The notes under the pieces: model-generated
What the model saw: the letters and a program-made list of their open reading frames with translations, nothing else
Told to the model about the DNA's origin: nothing
Database searches by the model: none
Shown here: piece after piece, positions 1 through 9,407 of the stretch
How positions within the stretch are numbered: position 1 is the first letter of the stretch
Layout: each line of letters opens with the position of its first letter
Translations under genes and position numbers: made by a program
Assembly: GCA_025594325.1 (NCBI GenBank)
Contig: JANHCV010000003.1
Location: 930,001-994,000, forward strand
Source: Blastocladiella emersonii ATCC 22665
Taxonomy: Eukaryota; Blastocladiomycota; Blastocladiomycetes; Blastocladiales; Blastocladiaceae
Reading direction: 5' to 3'
DNA: 64,000 bases

Positions 1-1198
1 CGGACGCGGACAGGATGCGCTTGGACACGATGCTCTGCATGACGAAGATGACGGTCGAGAGCGCGGCGAACGTGAACCCGATCGGGTTGAATGCCATGCT
101 CGCCTTCCCGAACGTGCAGGCGAGCACGACGCCGGCCATGAGCGGGACGAGGGCGACGTAGACGCGGGCCGGGTACTTGACGCCCCACCCGACGCGCGAC
201 ACGACGACGGTGAAGAGCGGCGAAAGCGCCTTGACCGTGTGGACGAACGCGACGGGGACGCGCGCCATGGCCATGGACGCGCACATGTGTCCGCCGAGCT
301 GGAACACGGCGAGCGGGGCCATCGTGCGGACGACGGCGCCGTCGAGCGGGCGCAGCGTGAACCACCCGCGCGCGTGGCCCAGCTGGCACAGCACGGCCAC
401 CGACGCGAACTGCGCCAGCGTCAGCGTCACCGGGTACGGGAACGACAGCAGGATCTGCTTCTTGGCGTTGTTGGTCAGCGCCGACGCCGCGTACCACCCG
501 AGACACAGCAGCGGCAGCGCCATGGACGCGAGGAAGGTGAAGATGCGCGCCCACGCCAGCGTGGCCGCGGCGGATACCGCACCGAGCAGCGAGCTCGAGG
601 TCGCGTGCGACGTCCATGACGCGCGCAGCGGCGAGCCCGGGCGGGATGAGGAGAAGGCGGGCGGCAGCAGCGAGAAGCTCGCGGACGACGACGACGGCGA
701 TCCATTGGCGGTAGCGCCCAGGAAGTAGTTTTGCACGTTGATCTGCACGCCGCGGCCGGCCTCGGCAAAGGCGCGCAGCGTGCGCGGCGACGGGAGGCCC
801 GCGAACACGCCGGAACTGCTCTTTTCGGAAGACGAGGGGGAAGCGCCCGCGCTCCCCGCGGCAGCGGCAACGTGCAGCAGCGACGACGGCTTGTGCTTGG
901 CCGAGTACTCGTAGGACGGCGGCGGGAGGAGCGACGGCGGTTGCATCGGTTGTGATGGCGATGGGTCAAAGTAGCCCGAGTCGGACGCCTCGGGCATGCC
1001 GATGGCGACGCTGCCCGAGCTGCTCCGTGACGCGGAGGCCGTGGTGGTGGTGGCGGCGAGGTAGGACGCGGCCGAGGTGCTGCGCGAGTGGTGGATCAGG
1101 CGGCGCATGGGGGTGCCGGCGAGCCCGCCGTTGGGCGCCATGGCCGAGGCCTCGTGGCTCGGCGACGATGGCCGCGGCGCTGCGTGGTGGTGCTGCAT
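1..1198 (-). CDS. SLY41: SLY41-like triose-phosphate-transporter family protein, partial
   Basis: Drug/metabolite-type membrane transporter of the TPT/SLY41 family, expected in the ER or Golgi membrane. The start is the ATG at 1198; the frame stays open to the left edge, so the C-terminus is missing. Residues 1 to about 190 are a Ser/Ala/Pro-rich cytosolic extension. The transmembrane part then begins, with the family signatures WYAASALTNNAKKQIL, FPYPVTLTLAQF and VAFVHTVKALSPLF. A later segment, FVMQSIVSKRIL, matches the position after the fourth helix where family members read QN-x-SK. SLY41 in yeast is a suppressor of ER-to-Golgi transport defects; its substrate is uncertain, so no substrate is assigned. 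No intron is needed in the visible part. It is transcribed away from the TEN1-like gene. The family assignment is firm; orthology to SLY41 rather than another TPT member is likely but unproven. Confidence 0.8.
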   Translation of the reverse strand, partial: MQHHHAAPRPSSPSHEASAMAPNGGLAGTPMRRLIHHSRSTSAASYLAATTTTASASRSSSGSVAIGMPEASDSGYFDPSPSQPMQPPSLLPPPSYEYSAKHKPSSLLHVAAAAGSAGASPSSSEKSSSGVFAGLPSPRTLRAFAEAGRGVQINVQNYFLGATANGSPSSSSASFSLLPPAFSSSRPGSPLRASWTSHATSSSLLGAVSAAATLAWARIFTFLASMALPLLCLGWYAASALTNNAKKQILLSFPYPVTLTLAQFASVAVLCQLGHARGWFTLRPLDGAVVRTMAPLAVFQLGGHMCASMAMARVPVAFVHTVKALSPLFTVVVSRVGWGVKYPARVYVALVPLMAGVVLACTFGKASMAFNPIGFTFAALSTVIFVMQSIVSKRILSAS

Positions 1199-1627
1199 GA
1201 TACTGGGTGATGGAGGGTGCAGTCGCAGCGGTGGTGGAGAGAGATGCGAGCAAGCGGCTGCAGGCTGCCCCCCTTCTAGTGCTGCGTGGCGTGTCTATGG
1301 GAGCGCGGATGGCTCGTCTATGAAAGTGCGGGAATCGAAGCTTGGGAGCGGCAGCGGCCGCGGAAGAGAAGTCGGTGGGCGCCCACGCCAGCGGGCGGCG
1401 CCGCAAGACGGCCGGCTCGAACAAAACGCCACAAATTGCACGGCGAATCGCAAGTCGCGACGCATCACCTGATGCGCCCGCACCCGAACGACGCGTTATC
1501 GGCGCGTCGCGCAATGTCTCGCACCTCACATGATGTCTCGCGCCCTCCCTCTCTCTCCCGCCCGTATCACGCGCGCCGCCTGTCTCGCGTCGCGCCCCCC
1601 GACCACGGCCACCGTCACGAGGGCACT
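1199..1627. promoter_or_regulatory. Divergent intergenic region between transporter and OB-fold gene
   Basis: About 430 bases separate two divergently transcribed genes. The stretch just before 1628 is pyrimidine-rich (CCCTCCCTCTCTCTCCCGCCC around 1540-1565), as often seen in fungal promoters and leaders. No clear TATA box or conserved operator was recognised. Confidence 0.4.
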
Positions 1628-2095
1628 ATGAGCAGCGCACAACCGCATCCCGTGCTCGCCACCGTGGCCACGATCGCCGCGCCGGCCACGTACCGCCTCA
1701 CGACCGCGGGCGACTTTGTCGCGTGGACCGCCGCCGTACCCGACCCCGCCGTGTTCCCGATCCGCACCGTGGGCCGACTTACGGCCATCGACCTCACCGC
1801 CACCTCGGCCACGCTCACCGTCGACGACCACCAGCGGCCCGGCGTCGCTGCCGCCGTTCTCGAGCTCGATCTCGCACAAATCCTCGACTTGGCCGCCTCG
1901 CTGGCTGCGGGCACGCAGGTCGACGTGGCCGGCACGCTCGAGGTCCGCGCCGCGCCGTCCAAGTTTGCGCTCCAGGCGACGCTGCTCCGGCCCGCCGAGA
2001 ACCTCGACGCAGCGCTGTGGATGCTCTCCGCCGAGAAGCTGCGCGCTCTCGTCGCGACGGCGGCGCCACCTCCTACGACGACCGGCGGCAGCTGA
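1628..2095 (+). CDS. Small OB-fold-like protein, possibly CST subunit TEN1
   Basis: Single-exon gene encoding 155 residues from the ATG at 1628, the first ATG after the pyrimidine-rich leader. The middle reads FPIRTVGRLTAIDL, then an alternating hydrophobic strand, GTQVDVAGTLEV, and a C-terminal helix beginning NLDAALWML. This order (strand with an RT-x-GRL motif, a turn, a VxGxLxV strand, then a terminal helix) is what TEN1, the smallest subunit of the CST telomere-capping complex, shows; human TEN1 has RTFGRL and an equivalent C-terminal helix. The length also fits (TEN1 is about 120-160 residues). The resemblance is judged by eye on a short, fast-evolving family. An RPA3-like or RMI2-like OB protein is an alternative. 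Confidence 0.45.
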   Translation: MSSAQPHPVLATVATIAAPATYRLTTAGDFVAWTAAVPDPAVFPIRTVGRLTAIDLTATSATLTVDDHQRPGVAAAVLELDLAQILDLAASLAAGTQVDVAGTLEVRAAPSKFALQATLLRPAENLDAALWMLSAEKLRALVATAAPPPTTTGGS

Positions 2096-2222
2096 GCCTC
2101 CGCCGCTGGGAGACACGCGTCACGCGGTGGGAACGATCGGCCAGCTGGCCGGGTTACGCGCGTCCCTTCCTTCCTTCACGCTCTCCTTCCTCGCAATTGT
2201 ACATGAACCAAACCGACCACGA

Positions 2223-3233
2223 ATGAATCCAACGCACTCGCCGCACCCGCTCCCCGTGCGCCACCCGCGGGCGGCGCCCGTGAAGCCGCGGCGCACGCAG
2301 GACGCGTCGCGCGCCCGCGACCTCCTCGTCGAGCTGCGCGGCATCGCCGCCTCGGCGTTCCGCGAGAACCTGTCGTTGCGCCAGAAGCTTGAGACGATCC
2401 CTCGTGATCCCGTCATTGCGGTCGCCGCGCAGGACATTGCGGAGATCGCGGGGTCGCTCATCGCCATGGCCGCCGAGCTCGAGCCGCTCACGCCGCGGTC
2501 GCGCAGTGAGAGAGGACCGCCGACGGCGCTGCTCTCGTACAAGGACCAGTCGACCGACACGGACCCGGCTCCGAGCTGCGACCCTGTCGCCGTGCCCATC
2601 GTGAACGAGGCCGCCGCTCCCTCGGTCCGCCATAGCCCTTCTCCCACGGTCCACCGCAGCCCGTCTCCCCGCATCCCTTCTCCCGCCTCGGCAAGCGACA
2701 ACCACGACCGCGACCGCGACGACGACCACGGCGACGACGCCGAGTCCAACTCGTCGTTCCAGCTCATCACCGTCGGCGACACGTCCGAGCTCGCCGACCC
2801 CGCGGCAGGCGACAACGACACCCTTCCTACCGCCGCGGCCGACTCTGTCCCGCGCGAACCCACCCCGACCCCCGCCGCCGCCATCTCGGACCAAGCGCGT
2901 ATCGCACACCTCGAGTCGCTGTGCACCGGCCTCGCGCAACTGATCTGGCGCGCGACGCGATCCGCGCACGTGAACCCGACCGCCGACACCCCGGCCCCGC
3001 CGCTCGCACCACGGGACGACACCGTCGACGCCATTCCGCGCTTCCTGGCCGCCGCCGAGGACCGACTCGCCCCGCTCGTCGACGCAGCGCTCGCGCGGGA
3101 CCTGCTGACGGGCTCGCCGGGCCCGCTGCTCATCGACCTAGCGTCGCCCGCGGGGCTGCGCGACCTGCTGGAGCCGCCGCTCGATGCCGACGATGTGATG
3201 CGGTTCTTGCAGCCCGACGATCTCGAGATTTGA
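2223..3233 (+). CDS. Hypothetical low-complexity protein
   Basis: Encodes 336 residues from the ATG at 2223. No family was recognised. Residues 20-85 look helical, with leucines and alanines in a coiled-coil-like spacing (RDLLVELRGIAASAFRENL, then DIAEIAGSLIAMAAELEPL). A disordered middle has a short SPSP repeat (HSPSPTVHRSPSPRIPSP) and an acidic DRDRDDDHGDDAE patch. The C-terminal third is again helical and ends in LLEPPLDADDVMRFLQPDDLEI. There is no signal peptide and no membrane segment, so a cytosolic or nuclear protein is likely. The gene is convergent with the SH3 membrane-protein gene, with only 34 bases between the stop codons. The codon GC bias matches neighbouring genes, which supports it being real. 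An upstream start is possible because the frame is open, but it would overlap the previous gene in another frame. Confidence 0.65.
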   Translation: MNPTHSPHPLPVRHPRAAPVKPRRTQDASRARDLLVELRGIAASAFRENLSLRQKLETIPRDPVIAVAAQDIAEIAGSLIAMAAELEPLTPRSRSERGPPTALLSYKDQSTDTDPAPSCDPVAVPIVNEAAAPSVRHSPSPTVHRSPSPRIPSPASASDNHDRDRDDDHGDDAESNSSFQLITVGDTSELADPAAGDNDTLPTAAADSVPREPTPTPAAAISDQARIAHLESLCTGLAQLIWRATRSAHVNPTADTPAPPLAPRDDTVDAIPRFLAAAEDRLAPLVDAALARDLLTGSPGPLLIDLASPAGLRDLLEPPLDADDVMRFLQPDDLEI

Positions 3234-3267
3234 TATGAAGACATTTGTATACACACTCACCCGCATT

Positions 3268-5075
3268 TCACGCAACCCGGCGCCGCACACACGCGAGCGG
3301 GAACACGCCCGCGCGGCCCTGTGCGTTGACGCCCGCGGCCCACCCGTCCTGGTACTCGGCCGTGACGCGGACCACGTCGCCGGGACGGACCACGAGCTCG
3401 TCGACGAGTTCGGGCTCGAAGCCTGCGATCGCGTCGGCGAGGTACAGGGTCGGGAGGAGGATTACGGGCGGCAGTGCGGGGACCGGGTCGATGCTCGCGC
3501 CCGTCGTGTTCACGCCCACGGCGCTGTCGTTATCCCCATCACTCGTCGCCGCCGTCGAGAAGATTGCCGGCCGCGCGGGCCGCGTCAGGTTGTGCACGTG
3601 TCCGTAGCTCGACGACGCGGGGTTCGTCGGGTCGACGGTCGCGTGCGGCGACTTGACTGAACGTGGCGTGTCGAGGAACGAGAGACGTGACAGGGACGAG
3701 GCCGGCGAGTGATCCCCACCGCCGTTGGGCGTCGTCGGCGTGGGCGGGTACGGCGGCGGCGGCGGGAGCGCGCGGGCGACGTTGGTCGCCGGGACCCGCG
3801 CCGTGAGCGCGATGGGCGCGGCGGCCGCGGGCTTCTCGAGCTTGGCCGGCGAGTGGTTCTGCGCTGAAGCGGTCATTTCGACGGCGGGGACCGGCGGGAA
3901 CCCGGACCGCGGAATCGTGCTAGTGGGTGGCGGGACGTTCTTGGCGCCCTGCGCCTGCGCCCGTGCACGGCGGCGGCGGATGCAGCAGAACGCGGTGACA
4001 CTGGCGGCGATCAGGACGAGCGCGCCGCCGCCCGCGGCCGCGGCGATGATAATGGTGCGCTTCTTCTTGCTGCTGCTGTCGTCCTTCTTCTTGTCGTCAT
4101 CGTCGTCGTCATCGTGGTGGCTCGAGTCAGCCTTCTTCTTATCGTCGTCTTGGTGGTCGTCGTCCGTCGAGTGCGACTTACCCGGCTCAGCGGAGCACAC
4201 AAGCCCGTCGGCCTTGCACCCGGCCGCGCACGCCGCGTCGTGGGACTCGTACCCGCACTTGCCCGCGCGGTCCTCGTTGTTCTTCGCGCTAATACACTGG
4301 AGCGGCGACTGCTGCGCATGCTGCGCAGCGGCGCCGCCGCCGAGATCGATGCCGCGGTAGAAGGCCGTGGGCTCGATCGCCGCGAGCGCGGTGCGCAGCG
4401 TGTCGGCGTTCGGGAACACGGGCGCGTTGGTCGTCGGGGACACGCACTGGCCCGCGGTAATGGCGGTGGCAACCGACTTGAAGAACTCGTTCCCGTCGTC
4501 GGTGCACAGGTACGTCGGGGCGCGGCCGACCGAGCACGACGCGGTGCCCGAGGCCGACGCGAACTGGTTCATCTGCCACGCGCACAGGAACGACGTGAAG
4601 TACCGGATCGGGACCGACGGGGCGAACGTGCACCCGAGCGTCGCGGTGAAGAACACGTCGCGGTGTTTGAGGTACGAGTTGCGCTACACCGCGGCGTCGA
4701 TGTGTGTTAGTGGCGCGTCCGTGGCCGTGCGCGCGGTGGATGAGCCCGCCGTACCATGACGTTATCAAAGTCGCGCGGATTCCCGAGCTGGCCCGCGGGA
4801 ATCTCGAGCCTGGCCACGGTCTCGTCGATGCCCGGCTTCGCGGGCGCGCCCGTGGCCTGGCCGGCGAACCGCAGCGCGAACCCGTTGCGCTGGTCGCGCG
4901 GGACTTGCACGCCGACCGTCGACCACGCTGGGCACGTCGTCGACGACATGAGCGGCAGGCAGTCGGGCGAGGCGGCGCCGATTTGGGCAAAGGTCCCGTT
5001 GAACCGGCCGGGGCGGTTTTGCGGGGCCGCGGTGGCGAGGGTCGCGAGGAGGAGGAGAATGGCGAGGAGGGGCAT
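3268..5075 (-). CDS. Single-pass membrane protein with C-terminal SH3 domain
   Basis: Two exons (5075-4755 and 4683-3268) flank a 71-base intron with a GTACGG donor, CACTAAC branch site and GTGTAG acceptor; the product has 578 residues. The chosen ATG at 5075 starts directly with a signal peptide (MPLLAILLLLATLATA); an in-frame ATG at 5123 would add 16 polar residues before it. The ectodomain (20-300) has about a dozen cysteines, followed by an Asp/Lys/Ser-rich stalk, a membrane segment at about 317-340, and an Arg stop-transfer. A long Pro/Ser-rich cytoplasmic region leads to an SH3 domain at about 521-575, with the ALYDFEP-like AIAGFEPE, the DELVV-RPGDVV loop, DGWAAG and GVFPLACV. The topology resembles fungal signalling adaptors such as Sho1 or Fus1, but with one membrane pass and a Cys-rich ectodomain. 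A plasma-membrane sensor or polarity scaffold role is inferred. Confidence 0.85.
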
Positions 5076-5123
5076 GGTGGTGGACCGTGGCCGCGGTTGG
5101 GGCGATGGCCGTGATGTTGTCAT

Positions 5124-5739
5124 GATGGCGGTGGTGATGGCGGTCTAGGACTGCGACGAGATCCAGCTCGTCCGCGTGTACGAGGTCTAAGACTGATGAT
5201 GGGTGTAGTGTTGCCGAGAGCGAGGAGGTGCGGACGTAGAGCTGATTCTTGTGGGCTGCCGTTGCCTCGGACAAGCGGATGACGTTGCTGCAGCTGGTGT
5301 TGCCGTTGCACGGATGCTGCGGGCCCGAATCGAAAGAACGCAAGCAAGCGCAGCGTGGGTGACGATGAGGTTTGATGAAGCGCAGAGGAGAGGGAAGTGA
5401 AGCCAGCCTTCGCGCCACCGAGCAACGGCCCAACCCAAGCCACCCATGTGGCGGGTTCGTTTGATGGCTTGGGCGCGTTCGAGTCCATGGTGGCGCAGCG
5501 CGACTCACGCGTGGCCGCGCTGGCAGGCAAGTGCAAGTCCGGCGTGGTCGCGGCCGCTCCCTGCGCGGGGCAGGCAGCGAGTGATCTCTCAGTGCAAGTG
5601 CAGGAGGAGGAGCCGAAAATGCTTTTTGCAAGGACGCGAGGTGAGAGAGAGGATACATAGTAAAAGAGAAAATGTAGACTACACGAGATGGTGGAAGGGA
5701 GAGGTAGGAGAGGGGAGGAAGGAAAGGGAGACTCGAGAA
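5124..5739. other. Intergenic, upstream of SH3 gene and downstream of GATA gene
   Basis: About 600 bases between two minus-strand genes. It should hold the SH3-gene promoter at the left and the GATA-gene 3' end at the right. The sequence at 5640-5740 is purine-rich on the plus strand (pyrimidine-rich on the transcribed strand). No further gene is visible. Confidence 0.4.
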
Positions 5740-8700
5740 TCACTCCATGTGCACGAACTCGGCCATCATGTCGCCGGCGATCGGCGACGTCGGGCTTGTG
5801 CCGAGCGGGACCATGCTGGCGCCGGGCGGCAGCGGGTGCGGGACCATGGCGGGCGAGCTGTAGTAGCCGATCGGGATCTGCACCCCGCCGCCGCCCACAC
5901 CGGCCGCGGACATGGCGGGGCTGCCCGGCTGCATCGTCGACCCGCGCCGCTGCTGGTGCATCTGCTGTTGCTGCTGCTGCTGCTGGTGCTGGTGGAACGA
6001 CGCGAACCCGGCCATCATCTGCTGGTCGGGACCCAGCATCGACCCGGGCCCGGCCGCCGCGATCTGGATGCTCTTGTACCCGCCGCCGGCCGCGGGTGGT
6101 GCACCGCCGCCGCCCGATGGCATGAGCGTCATGGTCGGCGCGCCCGCGGACCCGACGGGCGTGCCGGTGCGCGCGATCGGGACGGGCCCGTTGGACGGCA
6201 TGTACATGCCGTACCCGGTCTGGTACGCGGGGTTGCCGCCGTTGCCCGTATTGTTGGTGGTCGCGGGCATGACCATGGCCTGCGCCTGCTGCTGCTGCTG
6301 CTGCGGCTGGCCGGTCCCGTTTGCGTTGACGGGGATCATCATCATCATGGGCGCGGGCTGGCCCTGCTGCTGCTGCGGCGAGTAGAACATGCCCGATGGC
6401 GCGGGCACTGTGATGGCCTGCATCTGCTGCTGCGGCTGACCGTTCGGCTGCTGGGCGAGCATCTGCGGGATCCCCGTCGCCGCCGCCGACGTGCTCGCGG
6501 CGGGCGCGGCGCCAGCGGGCGAAATGAACTGGATCGGGACCTCGAGCGTGTTGCCGTCCTGGAGCAGCACGCGGAACGTCTGGACGCCGCCGTTGGCCGC
6601 GGCGAGCATCGTGGGCTGCTGCTGCATCGACATCTGGGCCTGCTGCTGCGCCTGCGCCTGCGCCTGCGCCTGCGCCTGCGCCTGCGCCTGCGCCTGCTGC
6701 TGCTGCGCTTGCCGCTGCTGGTCCTCGACCTGCCCGTTACCAAACTGCTGCATCGCGAACGGGAACTGCATGAGCGGGTTCCCGGACCCGGACATGGCCG
6801 CGACGGCCGCGGCCGCCGCCTGCTGTTGTTGCTGCTGCTGCTGATGCATCTTCATGAGCTCGTCGAGGCTGTGCGTGTGCATGAGCGCCGGCGGCGCGTT
6901 GTTGCTGACGAACATCTGCTGCTGCTGCTGCTGCTGTTGCTGGGCGCCGACCGCGGGGAGGATCGTCGACGCCGGGCGCTGCTGCTGCTGCATCGCGGAC
7001 CGCGGCGGGGCAGGCGTCGCGCCCGTGTCAGCGACGCCGGGGACGGGGAGCGACCCGGGCCGCTGCAGCGGCGACAGCCCGTGATTCACGGCGAACGCGG
7101 ACGGCGCGGTCGCGACGGGCGCAGCGAGCGGGGCCGAGGCCGTGGCGACGACGGCGGGAGTCGGCGCGGTCGCAGGTGGTGGTGGGGCGGACTCGGCCGC
7201 TGTTGGTGGTGGCGCGGGAGCAGAAGAAACCGGCGCGGGTGCCGACGAGGCTGGCGCCGAAGCTTTCGACGCTTTCGGGGTAGCGGCAGCAGCAGCCAAG
7301 CCGTTCGCCGCCGCCCCCGCCGCAGCGTTCTTGCCGCGGGTCTTGTTGGACGTGCGGTTGCGCTTCTTGATCACGTCGGAGCGCATCTCGACGGGCCGCA
7401 CGGCGCCGTGGAGCTTGAGGTACAGGCCGCACGCGTTGCACAGGGGCTCGCCGTTCTAACGCGCGGGAAATTCGAGTCAGCAAGAGGGCGGTGAGCGGCG
7501 AGTAGCGCGAGCGAGATGAGTACCTCGCCGCGGCGCCACAGCGGGGTCGTGGTGGTGTGGCAGTTGGCGCAGGTGAAGTTGTGGTTGTTGCGGCGGCCGC
7601 TGCCGCTGGTCCCGCTCGACTTGCCGCCGCCGGACGCGGCGGGCGGCTCGACCTTGGCCTTGCTCGACGCTGCCGAGGATGACGCTACGGGAGCAGCAGC
7701 AGCGGTACTCGTCGAAGCGGATGCGGTCGCGTCGCCGGAACCGGCTACCGGCGCGTTGAGCGACATGGACGCGGGCGCGACGTGCTGCTGGTGATGGTGG
7801 TGGTTCTGGAGCAGCATGGTGTCGTAGGTCGGCGACGAGGCGCCCGAGTTGATGGGCGAGACGGGCGCTGAGTTGGACTGCTGGTGCTGCGTGAGGAGCG
7901 GGCGCGGGTTCGGAGTCGGCGTCGGGTCGACGGCCATGGCACTCGACGACGACGACGATGCGGCCGAGGCAGCAGCAGCAGCCGCGGCGTCCATGCCCTC
8001 GCTGATACTCGCCTGCCTTGGCCGCTTCGTCTTGCGGTGCTCGGTGGCGGACGAGTTGGGCGCGGCGGCGCCGGGCAGCGTCGCGCCGACGTACGGCGAC
8101 TGCGCGGCGACCGACTGCAGCGCGGCGACGGCCGAGGCGGCGCTCGCGACGTTCACGCCGGCGGGCGTCGGCGGGATCGAGTACGGGTAGTAGCCCGGCG
8201 GCGCGCCCGCAGCGGCAGCGGCAGCCGCAGCCGCGGTGCCGGCGTACATGTAGGGCGGGAGGAAGCCGGGCGGCAGACCGGTGCCGGGGGCGCTGCTGGT
8301 GGCGGCAGGGCGCATCGGGTACGGCGCAGCAGCGGCACCGGAGGTGGTGGTGGTGTGCGTGGCCTCCATGGCGAGGTACCGCTCAAAGTCGGCCATGGTC
8401 GAGTCGGCGCCCGGCGCGCCCGAGGGGCCGGCGAGGCCGGGGTAGCCGACGACCATGGCGGGAGCGGACGACGACGAGGACGACGGGTCGGTCGGGATGA
8501 CAAACGCGCCGCCGGCCGGGAGGAACGGCGACGGGCCCTGCGGCGCGGCGAAGGTCGACGACGAGTCGGCGGGACGCGAGATGCCGACGGGCGGCGACGA
8601 GCGCTTCTCGACATCCACGTCCATGCCCGTCTCGGCATCGGGCGCGGCGGCGACCGGCGCAGTGTAGGCGCCCCAGATGGGATGGGCACGGGCGGGCTGC

Positions 8701-9407
8701 TGCTGCGGCTGCTGCGACGCCGGGTGCGGGGCCGCCAGCGGTGCGCTGGCCGCGTCGGTGTTGGAGACGACGAGGTGATCGGCGGAGCGGGCGCGGGTGA
8801 CGGAGCGGTCGGCGTCGCAGAGGGCGTCGGTCGACATGGGCGGCGCCGCGTCGCCCCCGGCCGAGCTGGACGGCGCGGGTGCGAGCGGCGAGTCGACGGA
8901 CGCGCGGCGGGCGGTGCGCGCCGAGGAGCCCGACGACGAGCCGAGCGGACCGGCGCTCCCGGCGCGGCGGGCGGCGGCCGACTCGGCGAGGGCGCGCAGC
9001 GGGTCCTCGTCGTCCTTGGGGAGGCTCAGCGCCATGAGGCGCCAGGTGAGGTTCTCCATGCGCTTGCCATTGGGCAGGGCGTCCTTGGCCTTGGTGTACA
9101 GCTTCCACAGCTCCTGGTTCTCGTCGGGGGTGTCGATGACCTGGATGTTGCGCTGCTTCTCGGGGAACAGCGTGCCGGCGAGCACCTGCGACACGAGCCG
9201 CGTCGTCTTGGTCGGCGCCGCGGGCGACTCGCTGCGGCGCGCACGGGCGCTGGCGCTGGTGGTGCTGCCGCCATCGGCGGGCGCGGCGGCGGGCGCGACG
9301 GCAGCCGGCGCAGCGGGCGGGTCGCTGTCCATGTGGTCGATGTGGTGGGTCGTCGGTGCATGGTCGGGGTGGTGGAGGGAGCCGGGCGGAGGCGAGGAGC
9401 GCGACAT
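5740..9407 (-). CDS. AreA/NIT2-type GATA zinc-finger transcription factor
   Basis: Two exons (9407-7524 and 7455-5740) join across a 68-base intron (GTACTC to GCGTTAG, branch TGCTGAC) that splits the zinc finger; the product has 1,199 residues. Around residues 100-130 it carries the DUF1752 signature [17 protein letters not shown] followed by MENLTWRLM, found at the N-terminus of fungal nitrogen-regulatory GATA factors. The finger is C-x2-C-x17-C-x2-C (CANC, TPLWRR, then [13 protein letters not shown]), followed by the basic tail [16 protein letters not shown], characteristic of AreA/NIT2/Gat1. The C-terminal half is glutamine-rich, with long polyQ tracts and a QAQA repeat, typical of activation domains. 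It is expected to bind GATA sites and control nitrogen-source genes. The ATG at 9407 is chosen because homology starts soon after it and the frame upstream lacks a convincing start. It is unusually long for this family. Confidence 0.9.
6610..6990 (-). repeat. CAG/CTG-type polyglutamine-coding microsatellites
   Basis: Within the GATA-factor exon, several runs of CTG/TTG triplets (minus-strand CAG/CAA) encode glutamine. They include the perfectly alternating GCCTGC hexanucleotide repeat around 6645-6700 that encodes (QA)n. They lie in the putative activation domain and are likely length-variable between strains. Confidence 0.8.
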
